From Moringa oleifera (taxonomy: Eukaryota > Streptophyta > Magnoliopsida > Brassicales > Moringaceae): a DNA stretch of 64,000 nucleotides. The notes beneath the pieces were generated by a model. It had not been told where the DNA came from and ran no database searches. It saw only the letters and a program-made list of their open reading frames with translations. This document shows, in pieces, positions 47,913 through 61,273 of this stretch (its first letter is position 1; the number at the start of each line of letters is the position of its first letter). The stretch covers positions 124,001-188,000 of the forward strand of contig JAJFZO010000087.1 of NCBI GenBank assembly GCA_021397835.1. The letters run 5' to 3'. The translations under genes were made by a program, and so were the position numbers.

Positions 47913-49992
47913 TGCCGCTGTCCTGTGACTTTTTTTTTTTTTTTTTTTTTCTCACCACGCCTGGCCTCACTCCCCATTTTCACCCGCTCTTACTTTTCTG
48001 CTTTTGACTTTTCTTTAACTCCCTCTTGATCTTCCACTTTTTTTTAATTAATAACCTGACGGTGGTCTAATCTTTTCTGTATAAAATAATTAAACACCGT
48101 CATTGTCCTCCTGCCTTTTGTTTTCTTCCCTTTTCTCCCCCCCAATTATATTAATTAGTAGTAATTAATCTAATGGGCTTAATCGTAAAAGAAAGGAAAA
48201 GATTAAAGCAATGACGCCCTCTGTTCTCATTTTATTTCAAGCAACCAAGTTGACATTTAACGACAAATATGAGACTTCAATTTCTGGGGAGGAGAGAAGC
48301 GTAGGAGAAGGCAAGGGGTTAAGGGATAGGAGTGTCAACGTGGCAGACGATGCAAGACAACACGAAGAATGCAGGTGTAAGAAAGAACGTGAGACAGACG
48401 TCCGCATGGTATGATTACTCTCTTTTTTCAATTTTCGGTTGGATTATTTTTATTTTCTGATTTTATGGCCTATGGCTAATGTGATGATGATAATTGATAA
48501 AGAGAAAGAAGGCTCCACTCCGTACAGTCGATGGAGCAAATGAGATGTCGCGTCAATCAACGTACCATTCACGTGCACCCTCTTCCTCTCTTTTGGTACG
48601 GCTCTTTTAATTTACCGCATATGTACGCCTTTGCTTCCTCGAAGCTCTTATCTTTCAGTACATTTCTCATTTTCAATTTACGAAGATCAACAAGTGAGAA
48701 CTATTTTTTACAGTGTGGCCGAACGAGAGAGAGAGAGAGGGACCCCTGAAATGACATCAATGATCATCCCAAGTTATGAAAAAAAATTGTAAAAATCATT
48801 CTGTGATTTTTTGACCCCTCCTATCCATCGTTAATAAAAACTACCGCTTCCTTCTACTCTCTTGCTTTCAACCCTACATTGAATGCACTAACCCACAACA
48901 AGTACAACCTCCATTAATTTGACCTGCACTGTACTCATTTTGTTAACAAGTAATCATACCTTCTAGTTTTTTTATAAAAAATAAAATAATTACAAAAATA
49001 TATGTCACATACATATATTTTTATTTTTTTTTTCATGTGACAAAATTTAAGACACATAGTGGACTCTTCAAAGAAACAAACAGCTTGTACGCTTCTCCTA
49101 GCTCACTCTCCACTAATCACCGTAAATCAAACTTCTAAAACCATAATTGCTCAGAAACTTCACCTATCTATTCTGCTTTTTTCAGAGACAAAAAAGTGGG
49201 GAGAACAACCCAGTTTCCATTTTCAAGAAAATATCTTACAATTTCTAAAAATTACGCATGACTTAATTTTTTTATAACTTACAAAATAAAATAATGAGGC
49301 CTGACATGACTTGACGTTTCTACACATCACATGTTTGTTTCCTATCTCAATGTGAAGACCTTTGTGTCGGTACCAATGCACATAGCCACGGCCATCTCTT
49401 TACTATTTAAACAAGAATCTTCTTCACCACAATTTTAATCAAAACCGACTAATGACTTACTTCCCATGGACAAAATTCCTCATCCGGTTCAAAACGACAA
49501 CAGCAGAACAACATAACTCAGTCACCGACTAACTAGCTATTGCAAAATTTCTCTCATGCCATTATCCTATCCTAACCAAAAAAGGGTCGGAACTGGGCCT
49601 TCATTTCCTTAGGGTGTTTCAGTACTTCACTCAATCAGTGCTATCCTGGGTTTAACTTCTACCACATCTACACTCCATTGCAGATATGAGGAAAGCTTAA
49701 TCATCATGCCATCCAAGAGACGGAGACAAGAACATAGAAAGTGCCAAAAATTCATCATGCTTATTTCATTATATTAAAGTAAATGGAAGCAAAACCCAAG
49801 AACTTTAATGTTCATACTACCATATAGCAAACCAATCTGTGGGTGTCGTGTGAAAGAAAATGCCACTTATGCCAAACGAATGCAAATAGATGAAAGCAAA
49901 CCTGAGACCAAAAAAAAATTGCCTAAATTATATCTATGGGAATATCCCGCTAAATCTCTGGTCAATGTCTACTTGAAAATAACTAGACATAT

Positions 49993-52900
49993 CTAGAGAC
50001 CAAACCACTGCAGCCCAAATTTAGAAGAGAAGTTGCTGTTCCCCAACAAAAACAAGGTAAAAACAACCAGAAGTATTAGGGGAACCCACATCCATTGCTG
50101 TATCCTCCTCTTGCCCCGATTCCGGAGAGACATAGGAATAGATTTTGGCTTACTTTGCTTTACAAACTGTGACAGTTTACGAGGCTTCTGTGTAACTGTC
50201 ATCAACTTCTCCTTAGTCTCAGCCTCCTTTGGACATATGTTTAGAGTTTCTGAGCTTTCAACAGATTCTTCTTCATTTATAACGCTTGCGTCATCCTCCG
50301 CAAGAGCTGACTTTCTTCTTTCCTTCTTCCTTAACTTTTTTTCCCTTTCCTGCATAAGCAATACTTCTTAGTGAACAAATGTGATAAGGTGAATAAAACT
50401 ACATTACAGACAAGCCATAGCACAAAGTCTAAGAGTGGCTCTAAAATGGCAATTTAAGGTGTATGGTTGTCTGAACGTTGGTGAAATTTACCTTCTCTTT
50501 CTCTTCAGCTTCCTTCTGAGCTCTTAGTGCAGCCCTGGCTTGAGCTTTCTCTGCTTTCCGTTTCTTCCTCTCTAATGCCGCCTTAGCTTTGGCCATTTCC
50601 TCCAACCGATATTGCTCCTTCAACCTGGCTGCTTCCTCTTCCTTCTTAAGTTGCTCTGCCTTCCTCGCCAATTCCTCTTCCTCTTTTCTTTGCTTGTGCT
50701 CTTCTTCTCTAGCCTCTTCAATCTCATCTCTGCTGGAAACAGTTGCTGAACCACTTGCTGGAGGAGCTGATTTCACAGGCCTTTTGAATTTAGTTGTCAG
50801 CTTCTTTTGTTCCCCAGCCTTCATCACAGGTTTATCATCCACTTCTGCATCTTTCATCAAAGGTTTATCTTCCACTTCTCTGTTTTTCGTCAAAGGCACA
50901 ATTTCTTGTTTTTCTTCTCCTTCAGGAGTTGAAACCAGTGACACAGTGTTATTCTTTTCCACTCTTTCATTTAAAGCATGAGGAATTACTGGTGCCTCTT
51001 CATCAGGACCAAGAGCACGACCATCCAAAGTCTTCAGTCTCCTTAATGTACTCCTAACATTGCATCTGATATATTCTTGGCGGAACTCATCATTGTTGTT
51101 CCACAAATTCATAACTTGCTCCACCTAAATAATTGATTTGTAAGTGAGAAACCAAGGCTGACTAGCCAGATCAGAGGAACCAAAATGACTGCATGAACTT
51201 ACCTGGTTAATGCAATGATGTTGGAGTGCTTCTGTATCTCTTTTAAAAGCCAAATCATTAGCTGTCCTTGCATCTTCCTTGTAGCTCCAGAAATATTTAT
51301 TCTGCAGATTTCAAACAAGAACAGGATCAAGCACCAATTTCTACAATTTCCAGAATCAACAATCATCAACAACAAAAGTACAGTGGTCTCAACATCCTTT
51401 AATATCAAGCTGACAAGTCAAGATACTCACACTAAAGAGCAAATTAAAAGAGAAGAAATAAACTTAGTAAAATTTTGAAAGAAATAATCAACATTCTTAT
51501 TAGATGATTAACCTTGAGATGCTTTCCTAGTGACAGAGAGAATAAGAGTTTAATTTGATTTTGTTTATGAAAACTTCAATGCAAGGAAAAATATCCAAAA
51601 TGACCACAATAATCTCCAAATGTCTTAATAAAAAATCACCATGCTCATTTAGTCTGGTCTTGGAATCCCTAGAATAGTTCACACATCAAATACATTTCCA
51701 TTATGCAGTCATATTAAGTTTTGCTGTCATCGTACAACAAATCCAAAGATTACCTTCTCATACAGTTGCTTCTTCAAATTCTGCAAGTTTGCATATACTT
51801 CTTGGCGCACATCATCTGCAGCTTTGAACTGATCTTTAAATTGCCTTAGTTTCTTAGATTCCTCATCATAATTCTTCTTAGCAGCTTTCGTGACTGCCTC
51901 AGCTTTTTGGACATTGACTCTGAGCATATCTGCTTCTTTCCTCAAAGACTGTAAATGCCAGAAAATTTGATAAGTAATCCAACTTTTAAATACACAAATA
52001 TAGGATAGGAGTTCCTACTCCCAAGGAACCCACCACCCTTTATTCTGGTATTACCTTCAAGCGCTCTTCAATTTGGTCTTTCTGGTCCAGAGCCTGCTGA
52101 ACTTCATCCTGTCTGCCCATGCTAGATGAGAACTGCTCACGAAGTTGCCTCAACTGCTTCATCTCGCGAATCAATTGCTTTTCTTCCTTTAAAGGTAAAG
52201 TTTCATGTTCTATGGTGTGTTCCATATTACGCACCTGCTTACAAGCCAGGAATTGAAGTCAAAAAGCACAATATAAAATGAAGAGCAGCATTCAACTAGA
52301 CCGTGTGAGTCCCAAAACTAGCGGAATCTGATAACTAGAGGTGGTGTTGGGGAGTTTTCTCACCCTGCTATCAATGTCCTCAACAGAAATAGCACTTTTC
52401 ACCCGATTAATCATAGATTGAAAGGAATCTATTTCCTGGCGCTTGGACCTGAGCGATTCTCGTGCAGCACTCTCTTCTTTTCTAGCAGCATCAAAACTCT
52501 CCCCATGCTCTTTAAGAGAAGCCTAAACATACAAGGATTTAACATTTTAAAGAAAAACAGAGTTTTATTCTCAGAAATATAATAAAGCATGTGAAGATCT
52601 TTTACCCTGGTCCTTTGGATTTCAGCTTGAATAGCATCTCGACTCTTTGTTCTCTGATCAACTTGCAACTGAGCATGATTGATCTGTTCTCTTAAGGTTC
52701 CATCATCATATCTTGGAATCTTGATTAAAAAGTAAAATGGCCTTTTCTCTGAGCCAGGAACCACATCCTGCCCTTCAGAAGCATCAATTGCAGAACCCTC
52801 CCGAGAAGATTTTGGACTTCCGTCCTTTTGTATCTCATCAATGACGTCTACTTCCTGGCATGTTGTTTTATTATCATTATCTCCATCAGTATATTGATCT

Positions 52901-55269
52901 CCTGCTTGTTTGACATCTGTAACATCTGGTACACATTTATCTTCAGAGCCATCTGGAACTTCATTGCCAGGCATATCTGTGCCACTCACACCAAATGTAA
53001 GGTGAACTTCAGACTCTGCTTTCACATCATCAGCAGAAGTGAACTTAATGTCACTTTCAATCGAAAGACACTCACGGGATTCTGCCTCTGTTTCAGTAAC
53101 AGAGACTGGGTGGCTTTCAGCACATTCACTAACCACTTCCAGAATTTCAGCTTCATCTTCCATTTGCACATCATTACTTGGGAAACTGGTCCCAGTTTCT
53201 GATTTCGAACAATCAGCCAGCCAACTTGATTCAGTATCAATGGCAGTAGGGCCAATCTCAACTTCAATTTCTTCTTTCATTTTATCAACAGGAAAGGAAT
53301 CAGCAGTTTCACTGCATCTCAGACCCGCCTGTACAACTTCAGCCTCCTCTCTTACATCATCGGTTGCACCAACTTCAGAATTTTCCACAATATTAGAAGC
53401 CCCAATTTCCACGTATGAGTCAGCCACTTCATCGCTATTGGGAGAAGTATGAGAGCTTTTGGCATTTTCAACATGGAAACTGCCAAAAACAACTGTTACA
53501 GGCAAGCTTTTTGCTTCCTCAGCTGCATTTTGAGAGGCATCACCATTATCAGCAACAGTTGTCTCTTTGACATTGTCCTGATCATAATAAATAGGAAAGC
53601 TTTCCTTTCTCTCATAGTGAACTCCTGGTTCTAAAGGACCATCAAGCTCCACTTTCGAACTTTGATCTGCGTCCACTTCAAGATCCCTTGGGGCACCATG
53701 ATCAGCAGGCTCATTGATCAAGTCTACTGTTGCAATACTGTCACAAACAGTTGCAAAGATTTCAGTATTTTCAGAAGACCCATTTTCTTCAGGTGTTTCT
53801 TGTTTGACACATTCTGAAACACTATTTGGGGCATGATCAGTGGGCAAGCCATCACGATTTTCATCAGAGATAGGGGTCCCACCAGATTCAGATTCTAGTT
53901 GTACATCAGCTGCATGACTTGAATCCAGTTGCAACTTCTGCTCCGAATCCACTTCAACATCCCCTAATGGGTCGTCAAGAGGAATTTGATAATTGGTCAA
54001 TTCAACAGATTTTTTTTCCTGCTCCAAATCAGCTGTTTGCTTCCCCTGATCTGTATTATCCTGAACATCCTCAGAAACTACCATTTTAGATACATGGTTT
54101 TCTTTTGTGTCTGCAGGCGAATCAAATCTGCTTTCCTCCTCAACCTCCTCCTCCCCAATATCATGCTCTCGGTTTTTAGGATTAGATAAATTCCTCATTA
54201 CTGGTTGAGACTCGAGTTTTTCTTCAACTTGCTCATTACCAGCTTCCCCATTGTCAGACTCACTGTCACCAGCTTGTGGCAATTCATACTCACTCTCGAG
54301 AGCCAAACTCTTTGGATCATCATGCTCTTCAGTCTCGGGATGAGATAAATTCCTGATCATTCTTTCAGACTCACGACTATCTTCAACATGTTTTGTCAAT
54401 TCGAACTTGGAGACTTCCCCATTCTCAGCCTCACCATCACCAGCAGGTGGCAATTCACACACGTTCTCAACAGCCCTAACTTGTGAATCATCATGCTGTT
54501 GGGTCTCAGGACCAGATAAATTCCCACTTGTTGGTTGAGAATCTTGAGTTTCTTCAACTTGGTCTTCTGATTCTAAGTTAGTGACTTCCCCATTCTGGGC
54601 CTCATCATCACTAGCATGTGAGAATTCACACTCACTCCCACCAGCCAAAACATGTGAATCATCATGCTCTTGGGTCTCTGGGTTCACAATAGTTGGTTGA
54701 GAGTCTTGACTTTCTTCAACTTGCTCTATTGATTCTAAGTTAGTGACCTCCCCATTGTCCGCCTTACCATCGCCGGCCAGCGGCAATTGACACTGACGAC
54801 CAACAACCAGAACTGGGGAATCCTCAGTCTCTTCGCCAACAATGATTCCAGCATCGGGCTGTTGCAGCTCAGATACAGCAACAACTCCGTTTCGATTTTG
54901 ATCTTCAACCCCAGCATCCCCTCCCGCATTCTCCTCGACAGCATGATCACCAATTCCACCATTCTCAAGCTTCAGTGTAGCAAAGGTCCCATTCTCTCTC
55001 TCCTTCTCAATACCAGCAGTGGCACCGACATGGACGGTGCAGTCCCCCTTGGCATCACGCTCAACGAGATCATCAGGGGCGGTATCACTTCCGGTGACGA
55101 ATACATAGGAGCCGTCAGGTTCGTCCTTGACATTGGCATTGGAATCTGCGTCTGCATTGCCATTGGGCAGATCCTGATACGCAGGGACATCAACGGCGGA
55201 CTTGTGCTCAATCTCAATCTCAATCCCCACCTCAACCTCACCATGCACTTTCTCCACCTCCGCCGTCAT
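49993..55269 (-). CDS. Proton-pump-interactor-like protein with long acidic N-terminus
   Basis: The C-terminal half resembles PPI1, a coiled-coil protein that binds and stimulates plasma-membrane H+-ATPase. Exons 55269-52606, 52522-52364, 52234-52055, 51948-51754, 51301-51203, 51124-50492 and 50349-49993 join in phase to 1,428 residues, against about 610 for AtPPI1. Residues 1 to about 840 are very acidic and low-complexity, with four degenerate repeats of 43-57 residues at 160-370. The PPI-type core starts at RPFYFLIKIPRYDD (843-856). Long coiled coils follow, then NKYFWSYKEDARTANDLAF and a highly charged KRKAEKAQARAAL helix. A hydrophobic segment (WMWVPLILLVVFTLFLLGN, about 1396-1414) makes it a likely tail-anchored membrane protein. 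It most resembles At1g20970 by position and build. An acceptor lies just above the ATG, so the leader contains an intron with donor near 55484. Confidence 0.88.
54160..54792 (-). repeat. Four degenerate 43-57-residue repeats in the PPI-like protein
   Basis: Residues 160-370 contain units beginning at C160, C214, C271 and Y328. Each shows a version of ELP.AGD.EA.NGEV, a V(E)E..(E)SQ..QP stretch, N(LS).PET.EHDD and a short tail. The units have diverged at the DNA level, so the expansion is not recent. Confidence 0.85.
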
Positions 55270-57844
55270 TACTGCAAATCACAAACAGCAGCAGGTATGT
55301 AGGGGAATATATTTATGTATAGTTTTATAAAGGTATATAGCTATATATAGGTACCTAATAGTTTGGATCAAGCAAAAAAGAAGTAAAATCAATAAAAGAA
55401 CAGAAAGCCAAAAAGAAGGGGACGGAAATCTGGATCTCAAGAGATCGGTGAATGTTGAGAGGGAGTCGAGAGCGTATGTCGTACCTGGTGATGAGACGAG
55501 CGACTGGCGAATGAAGGGATGAGTAGATCAGCGTGTCAGAAGAGGGCAATGTGGAGAATTGGAGGAGCAGATCTTGGGATATGAAGGAGATCGGAGAAGA
55601 AACAGCTGGCTCAACGTCGCGAAGGAAGGGGCGAGAGAGAGAGAGAGGCTTCTCGGGTACGAGGCCTTTCAATTTGAACTGAAATTAAAGTCCCTCACGT
55701 TTTCCGCTCTTTGTTGTTTTCTGCACTGTTTCGTTTTTCCTGCCTTCCTTCCTTCCCCCCGTTCGCTCTCTGTATCTGCACCTATCAGGTTATCACTATC
55801 ACATCGATGTTTATAATTATATGGCAAAAATTAGAATTTTAATCAGACTGAAATTACCGTTCTAATCCCAAATTTCAAATCCTTCTAGAATTGCTATTTA
55901 ACAGCTTAGCTACTAACAGATAGAAACAGATATATTCGGAAATTAAAACCTATCATTATCCACAATTATCAACAAAAAAATAAACTATTTTATCTTTTTA
56001 TTATTTTTAAAATATCAATTTATTAATAAAAAGCCAGCAAACAAAGACGGGGTGTGGGATGATAACGCGTGACCCATGGGCCAACCCGTTTTTCTGAAAA
56101 TGTTAACGGGAAACCACTTGCGATCTTCTCTCTTTATGCGGTGTTGATTGCCGAAACGACAGCGAATCAGTCAAATTGGGTTTGTGATTTGTTGGTTGTG
56201 CTTCTGGAAACAGGTAAAGCTGAACAAGACAGAAAATGAAGGAAATTTTTTAAAACGTTGAGGAAAGCAAAGAGCGGCAGCTGGTTTTGCTGGTTATTGA
56301 CCGATTCCATGTCACCGCTACCAAACCTACTACTTTTCCTCTCTTTCAGTGCAAAGGATTTAATTAACTAACATAATAAAAAAAAAGGCGCGCGGGAGTC
56401 AAGGACCCCAAAACCAAAGTAATCTTTTTGTTCTTGCTTACCTGCTTTTGGAATCGGTTACATGGTCTGTTTGGTCATTTTGTTTCGTGCTGAAGGAGAT
56501 GTTTGACTTGCTAATGAAAAAAGAAAGAAAGAAAAAAAAAAAAAAAAAGCCAAATTAGCGGATCTGAATCCAGCGTGATTGGTGTATCCGTCTGTCAGTA
56601 GCCAGTCAGAGGAGTTTTCAAAATTCTCTCATGCTAATCCTAATATTTTCTTTTTTAATTTTAAACATTATGATTAGCAAATGGGTTTTCAATATTAAGC
56701 AGGTATAAATTATGAAATTAAAAAAAGGAAAAAAAAAAAAAACACAGGCCGATTGATCCACGAAGTGGCTGGCTTTAAACCAAGTCATGGGCTTGCTTGT
56801 GTGAAGCCCAAGTCCCTTTCTTTAGCTTCTGCCCCACAGAATCAGATCGAAATCAACATATGATTAATTTCCTCAACAGCCACAAGATTTCAATACCCGG
56901 AAGCTATGCAGAGACGTCCGTGATTATCTCAGTCCCAAACAACTAGCAATGAATACATGGGCTCTTGAGCACATGTTCCTGTTTCTTGCAAGCAAGATTT
57001 CCCAAACATGTCAGCATGCCAGAAATATACCTTGCTACGCAAACAGTTTGGTTTACTATAGAATCCATAGCCGATTTAATACAGATATTCAAGAAAAAGA
57101 AAGAGAGACAGACGCAAGCTAGTTCCCCACATGAAAGCACATGAAATATGGCATTGTGATCTATTCACTACAGCTTCAGCTCCCCTGCATGTGCTAGTTT
57201 TGATTCATACAATCTTAATTAATATGCACACATTGGGGACCATGCCCCTCATTTTCTTTCTCATCAACTTCCATAAATTATTCTAGGTGATTCTACCGCT
57301 ATGGTAACGTGCTTCATTGCTTCTCATCCAATCCAGCAATTTATTGAACATCTTCGGTTTGCATCTATCACCAACTTAAACACATCTTCCCTTCTCCTTT
57401 TCCCACAAAGGAATTGAATATGTTAGATACAGTCACGAAATCATCAGAAATATTGTCTTCTCATTCTGTGCTTATTCAATTTTCTTACAGTTGTCTCACT
57501 GCCAAGGTGGCCTGCTCCCAGACTGTCCAATCCAGCCTCGCCTCCTAGACCTGGTAGGCTTTAGGTAACCCAGATCCACGAGTGAGCCAGAAACCGTGAA
57601 GGCGGACCACCAGTTATTGACATCATCTTCAAGACTCTCACCAACGCTATTAATAGGTCTCAGCCCAAAGCGGCACGAACCAAGCCCAGAAAACAACACA
57701 TTCAATAGTGGCCCATCAAACCAGCTCATGATAGTGTTTTTCATATATATGTTTTCCCAAGTACCAGTCCATAACAAATTGAAGAAAGAGGAGCATGCTT
57801 GAAAGAGTGCTGCAAAGTACAAACATGTATTTGGCAAGAATGTC
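55270..57844. other. PPI-like gene leader/promoter and LHCB7 3' flank
   Basis: A leader exon of the PPI-like gene probably ends with donor GTACGA near 55484 and splices to the acceptor just above 55269. The rest is AT-rich intergenic DNA without supported genes. Directly after the LHCB7 stop a minus-strand frame (57496-57837) stays open for 113 codons, but it opens with TTG and has no recognisable domain, so I read it as 3' untranslated sequence. Confidence 0.5.
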
Positions 57845-60800
57845 TTACAGAGATTTGAGCAGGGACAGCAGATTATTGTGAGATGGATCTAAGATGTGAT
57901 CAACAAGGTTTTGAATGGGACCTTTGCCTGTCAAAGCTGCTTGGACATAAAATCCCAGCCAGGCAATCATAGCCAACCGCCCATTTTTAATCTCTTTAAC
58001 CTTTAACTCCTCAAAAGCTACAGGATCTTTCGAGAGGTTCAAGGGATCAAAAAGCACTCCTCCAGGATAATTAATGTCACCTGGCAAATATATCCCCAAA
58101 GGCTCCAATGCCTCAATGCCACAATATCTTGCATACTCTGGTCCAACCTAATCACAAGATCAACAAGAATCTTTTAGAAACCATACATGCTGAAATTTGA
58201 GATGCTGAAGCAATGTAAGCTCTTGCCTTCGATGTTACATAATTCTTAGATTTCTGGTAATGCTTTGTCATTGCCCCTCAGCACAAAATTGAACTAATTA
58301 GGAGAAACACCTTAGACAGCACACTAAGAAGCTGGAGAAAGGTTGTTTGAGAATCACATAAAATCAAGCTTAAAATTGACTTGCATAGGTGGTTGAGTTC
58401 TGAACAGAGCGGTTTTGAAAATATGTCCCATCCAAGAAACTAAATCTCTCACAGCCCCCACAAAGAAACAAAAAGAGAGGTGGGGGGTGGGGATGACTGG
58501 CATAAAAACAGGAGACTGATTAGGAGAAACACCTTAGACAGCACACTAAGAAGCTGGAGAAAGGTTGTTTGAGAATCGCATAAAATCAAGCTTAAAATTG
58601 ACTTGCATAGGTGGTTGAGTTCTGAACAGAGCGGTTTTGAAAATATGTCCCATCCAAGAAACTAAATCTCTCACAGCCCCCACAAAGAAACAAAAAGAGA
58701 GGTGGGGGGTGGGGATGACTGGCATAAAAACAGGAGACAAACAGAATATATTGGCTAGAAATTCTGAAAGGTTATATAGCAGCAAATATGTTAATAATAA
58801 CACATTTAACAAACTCTTGTCAAATTAATACAAACAAGTTTACCCCCTTCGTTGGATCATTTAAGCAGAAACCAATTAGTTGCGCACAGAAGTATGATGA
58901 ATAAATATGGAGAAATAAAATGATTTAGTGGTTATCAGGAGACAACAATAGAGCAAGATAGAGCCATTACCATAAGGAGGGCTTGGCAAATAGCAATAAC
59001 GATCACTCCTTGGCTTCCAGCTAAGTGGAGACCAGGGATGCCGAGATAGTCCAGTGTCTCTCCCTGGTGAAAAAGAGAGAGAATATGAGGTTTACAATAA
59101 TTCCCAACACAATTCCCAAATGATTCAGTAGTTGCATCCATCAACTGGACAGCATTTGAGAGACAAACCAGATATGATCTAATTTGATCATTTGGTTAAG
59201 AGTTACTAGTGAGTCATGCAAGAAGAATACATGAAAGTTTATGAATAACTAAGTTTAACTCTTGACATATCTTAGCAATAAATCAGCGGATTGAAAAAGA
59301 AAACGGCTCACTCCATTATAGAGAAGGAAAGCTAGCTACCACTTAGGCACACCAAACTTCCACAAAGACAATTGCTCAACTGCTAAAAAATCAGGAAATA
59401 TCATACACCATGAAATTACTGATGGGCAGACAAGTTACTTGAACAAAGATACAAACCTGAAGCTTTGAATAGCCAACTCGCCACCAAACAGGTTCAGCAA
59501 AGTGAAAGGCTCCTGTGAGATCTAAGACTTCTGGAATTAGAGCACCAAGTGATGCAAGCATAGCCCAACGAGCATGAAGTATTTCAAAGCTGGAAACAAT
59601 AGAGATATTTGTGATTATTGACAATTTAAACATATATAAACTTACGAATTCTTATTTGCTATGCAAGTGACAATAAACATTCTCAAGTTGGTAGGCCTTA
59701 CCCCAAATTAAGCAATAAAAGCAACTGACAACATTTTGAAGAAAGAAGACTTTAGATGGATTTGTCCAATGGACTCCAATAAGACAATCCACATTAAGAA
59801 GCATGCCAAAGAATATCTATATAGTTGTTAACCACCAAATTAAGTCAGCTAACTGATCACAACAGATTAGTGGTCATCATTCGCGTCTCCGAGGACGATG
59901 GTCCCTATTTTGGCAATATGAACTCAGACTCCTAACATATCAGACAGTTCAAAAAATTCCAACTTGCATAGGACTCTATAGACATCATGCTCTCAAATTC
60001 AAATCACCTAGTGAAATGAGGATATGATTGTGAACAGGCCTAGTTCCACTACAAATGGACAGAAATAACAAAGATTGCATACTTGAAGTATCTTTGGAAA
60101 GCCACAGGATCCTTGCTGAGACCTGCAATGTCGAAGCCATAATCCCCAGGTAGCTCCCCTGTAAGATATGCTGGATAGTCATACGGTATTGGACCAAGCC
60201 AACGGGGACGCTCTTCTCCGTACCAGAGGCTGCAAATCAAAAGAACTTATCTTAAAATGACCGTGGATTTCTAAGGAGTTATAAAAAAACAATACAACAC
60301 AGATGATTTGGCCACATCACATGCTTCTGTTTGTCTTCAATCCATTTAATCACGTCTACATTTCTTTCGGGGAAAAAATAAAAATTTCATGTAAATCAAG
60401 AAGTGACAGATCAATTGCATCACAGCACGTGAATGTTTTAGAACAGACTATTTCTAAAAACACAAACTTTAGCAGCTGAATCAAATTATTACAACTAATT
60501 AATATAAACTGAAGCACATGAAAATGCAAGACCGGACAACTTTCATTGGTGGACTCATACTTGCTCACCGTAGCTTTTGTAAGTTCTGATCAGACTTCAA
60601 ATTTGCTTCAAAGTACCTACAAATAGGAATTAGAGAACTGGAAAATTTGATGGTGATTGCATCCACAGTCCACACAGACAGTATCAGTTTAACTGCTATT
60701 CTCCTAAACTCGCACAAGTTAACTAGTAGCATTCCTTGGATTGAATAAGAACTCTGAAAAATTATCTTACTAAGTCATGGCTAAAGAGCCCGCAATTATA

Positions 60801-61273
60801 AGAGGTTGGCTTAAGCAATGGAGAAATGATAGTAAGAGCTAACAAAAGCAAAACAAAAAGGTTGTTTTGCCGGGGATCACCTCTCATTTCGAGCGTCCTG
60901 GGCTAAGGCCCTGAACTTGGAAGAATCCTCTACCGCCTGTTTCTTCTTTTCTTCCATTCTCCTCTGCAAAGACTCCCCCATGGGGCTGTTAGCAATGGCC
61001 TTAACCGCCGTGAACGGAATAGCGGAGAAAATCAGCACTCCCGCGAGCTTCAACCACAGGGATAAAATGCTAAGTAAGATTAAAGCCCAGTAACAAGCAC
61101 CGGAACTTAGGGAATGTGCACGGACTAGGGACCTCTTGCCACGAAGCTTTGCAGACGGAATGGGATCTGGCGATCATGAGCCTACTCAGAGGCTTCGACG
61201 CCAATCTGGTTGAAAGGGAGAGGAACGATGAGGAAACGGAAGAGAGCGAAGGCTGTGGTGGGATTAGAGCCAT
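57845..61273 (-). CDS. LHCB7: LHCB7, chlorophyll a/b-binding family protein
   Basis: This is a rarely expressed light-harvesting antenna protein of the thylakoid membrane. Exons 61273-61133, 61047-60881, 60616-60569, 60229-60083, 59589-59457, 59063-58971 and 58147-57845 join in phase to 343 residues. The first 43 or so residues are a serine-rich chloroplast transit peptide. LHC features include [32 protein letters not shown], helix B with chlorophyll ligands in [10 protein letters not shown] (E170, H173, R175), [33 protein letters not shown], and helix A with [10 protein letters not shown] (E295, N298, R300). The hydrophobic stretch before GESLQRR distinguishes LHCB7 from LHCB4 and LHCB5. Intron 1 uses a weak GTCCCT donor. 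It resembles At1g76570. It is divergent from BRR2, with 738 bp between the two ATGs. Confidence 0.96.
58297..58740. repeat. 222-bp tandem duplication in LHCB7 intron 6
   Basis: Copy 1 is 58297-58518 and copy 2 starts at 58519 and ends near 58738. Reading both through, I find one difference, A at 58356 versus G at 58578. The array lies wholly within the 823-bp intron 58148-58970. The near identity means a recent duplication, or an assembly artefact. Confidence 0.93.

Larger units (their letters stand above)
45811..49992. other. SPL14 leader and promoter, and 3' flank of the PPI-like gene
   Basis: The SPL14 leader appears split by an intron of about 241 bp (45918-46158, donor GTATGT, acceptor ATCTCAG), with a leader exon up to about 46600. 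Beyond lie paired G-boxes (46756-46770), AT-rich DNA (46870-47060 and 47395-47460), a G5T array (47536-47572), a second G-rich array (47896-47912) and a T21 run (47930-47950). From about 48100 to 49990 the DNA is AT-rich without a supported gene; its right end should be the 3' untranslated region of the PPI-like gene. Confidence 0.5.

Noticed and set aside
57496..57837. 113-codon minus-strand open frame directly after the LHCB7 stop
   Set aside because: It opens with TTG rather than ATG, has no family resemblance, and lies where the LHCB7 3' untranslated region must be.
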